Positions 14,607-14,674 of a stretch of 14,674 nucleotides of DNA are shown one piece after another. The notes below the pieces were generated by a model. That model did not search any database. It saw nothing but the letters and a program-made list of their open reading frames with translations, and was not told the DNA's origin. The stretch is from CAYWNK01 sp047639615. Its GTDB lineage: Bacteria > Planctomycetota > UBA1135 > GCA-002686595. How positions within the stretch are numbered: the stretch's first letter is position 1; every line of letters begins with the position of its first letter. The stretch covers positions 1 through 14,674 of the forward strand of contig JBLIOL010000112.1 in the NCBI GenBank assembly GCA_047639615.1, written 5' to 3'. The translations under genes were made by a program, and so were the position numbers.

Positions 14607-14674
14607 ATGAAGGAACGAAGACTCCTGCGCGCTCGGGGAATTCTCTCGGTGCTTGTGATCGCCACACTCGTCGT
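14607..14674 (+). CDS. Start of an exported or membrane protein, cut by the window edge
   Basis: ATG 14607 opens a frame running off the window: 22 full codons, a basic start (MKERRLLRARG) followed by a hydrophobic run (ILSVLVIATLV). This is the pattern of a signal peptide or membrane anchor. The basic-Gly-hydrophobic junction also resembles the leader of GspK-like pseudopilins, but the diagnostic glutamate at +5 is not present. No Shine-Dalgarno is evident. Too little is visible to assign a function. Confidence 0.5.
   Translation, partial: MKERRLLRARGILSVLVIATLV

Noticed and set aside
1..14674. CRISPR arrays, tRNAs, rRNA or insertion sequences
   Set aside because: No regularly spaced direct repeats, cloverleaf pattern, transposase motif or terminal inverted repeats with target duplication were seen.

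Overview
The window looks like a planctomycete chromosome (inferred from gene content; no rRNA or other marker is present). The pointers are a TIGR02999-type ECF sigma factor overlapping a TPR-bearing Ser/Thr kinase, a second kinase fused to a formylglycine-generating-enzyme-like (SUMF1) domain, a planctomycete-type cytochrome c (PSCyt1)/DUF1549 remnant, and a secreted FG-GAP/VCBS plus Ig-like giant. Base composition is GC-rich. Shine-Dalgarno sequences are mostly weak or absent.

Layout. (1) 1-2383, + strand: 3' part of a Ser/Thr kinase-TM-SUMF1 receptor, cut by the window edge. (2) 2482-3930, - strand: a long glyceraldehyde-3-phosphate dehydrogenase, convergent with the kinase and separated from it by a perfect 11-bp inverted repeat. 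(3) 4119-7078, - strand: an ECF sigma factor and a kinase-TM-TPR protein overlapping by ATGA, a predicted two-gene signalling operon. (4) 7079-7308: divergent control region with a candidate -10 box and two inverted repeats. (5) 7309-11957, + strand: a 1332-aa secreted protein (seven calcium-loop FG-GAP repeats, lectin-like middle, six Ig-like repeats, C-terminal domain with a histidine-rich insertion) followed 2 nt later by a small membrane-anchored HEAT protein, then a strong hairpin. (6) 12056-12868, + strand: a decayed PSCyt1/DUF1549 gene with a one-base frameshift in a C run and a missing 3' half. (7) 12869-14404, - strand: an exported thioredoxin-fold plus HEAT-repeat protein with a glycine-rich linker. 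(8) 14607-end, + strand: the first codons of another exported or membrane protein.

How the parts may work together. The sigma/kinase pair is a plausible signal-to-transcription module: the membrane kinase senses through its periplasmic TPR half and phosphorylates or otherwise controls the sigma factor. The divergently transcribed surface-protein operon is a natural candidate target, but nothing in the sequence proves this. The rest is envelope biology (surface adhesin-like protein, HEAT proteins, thioredoxin-fold protein), one central-metabolism enzyme and one gene remnant. No tRNA, rRNA, CRISPR array, transposase or integrase was seen.
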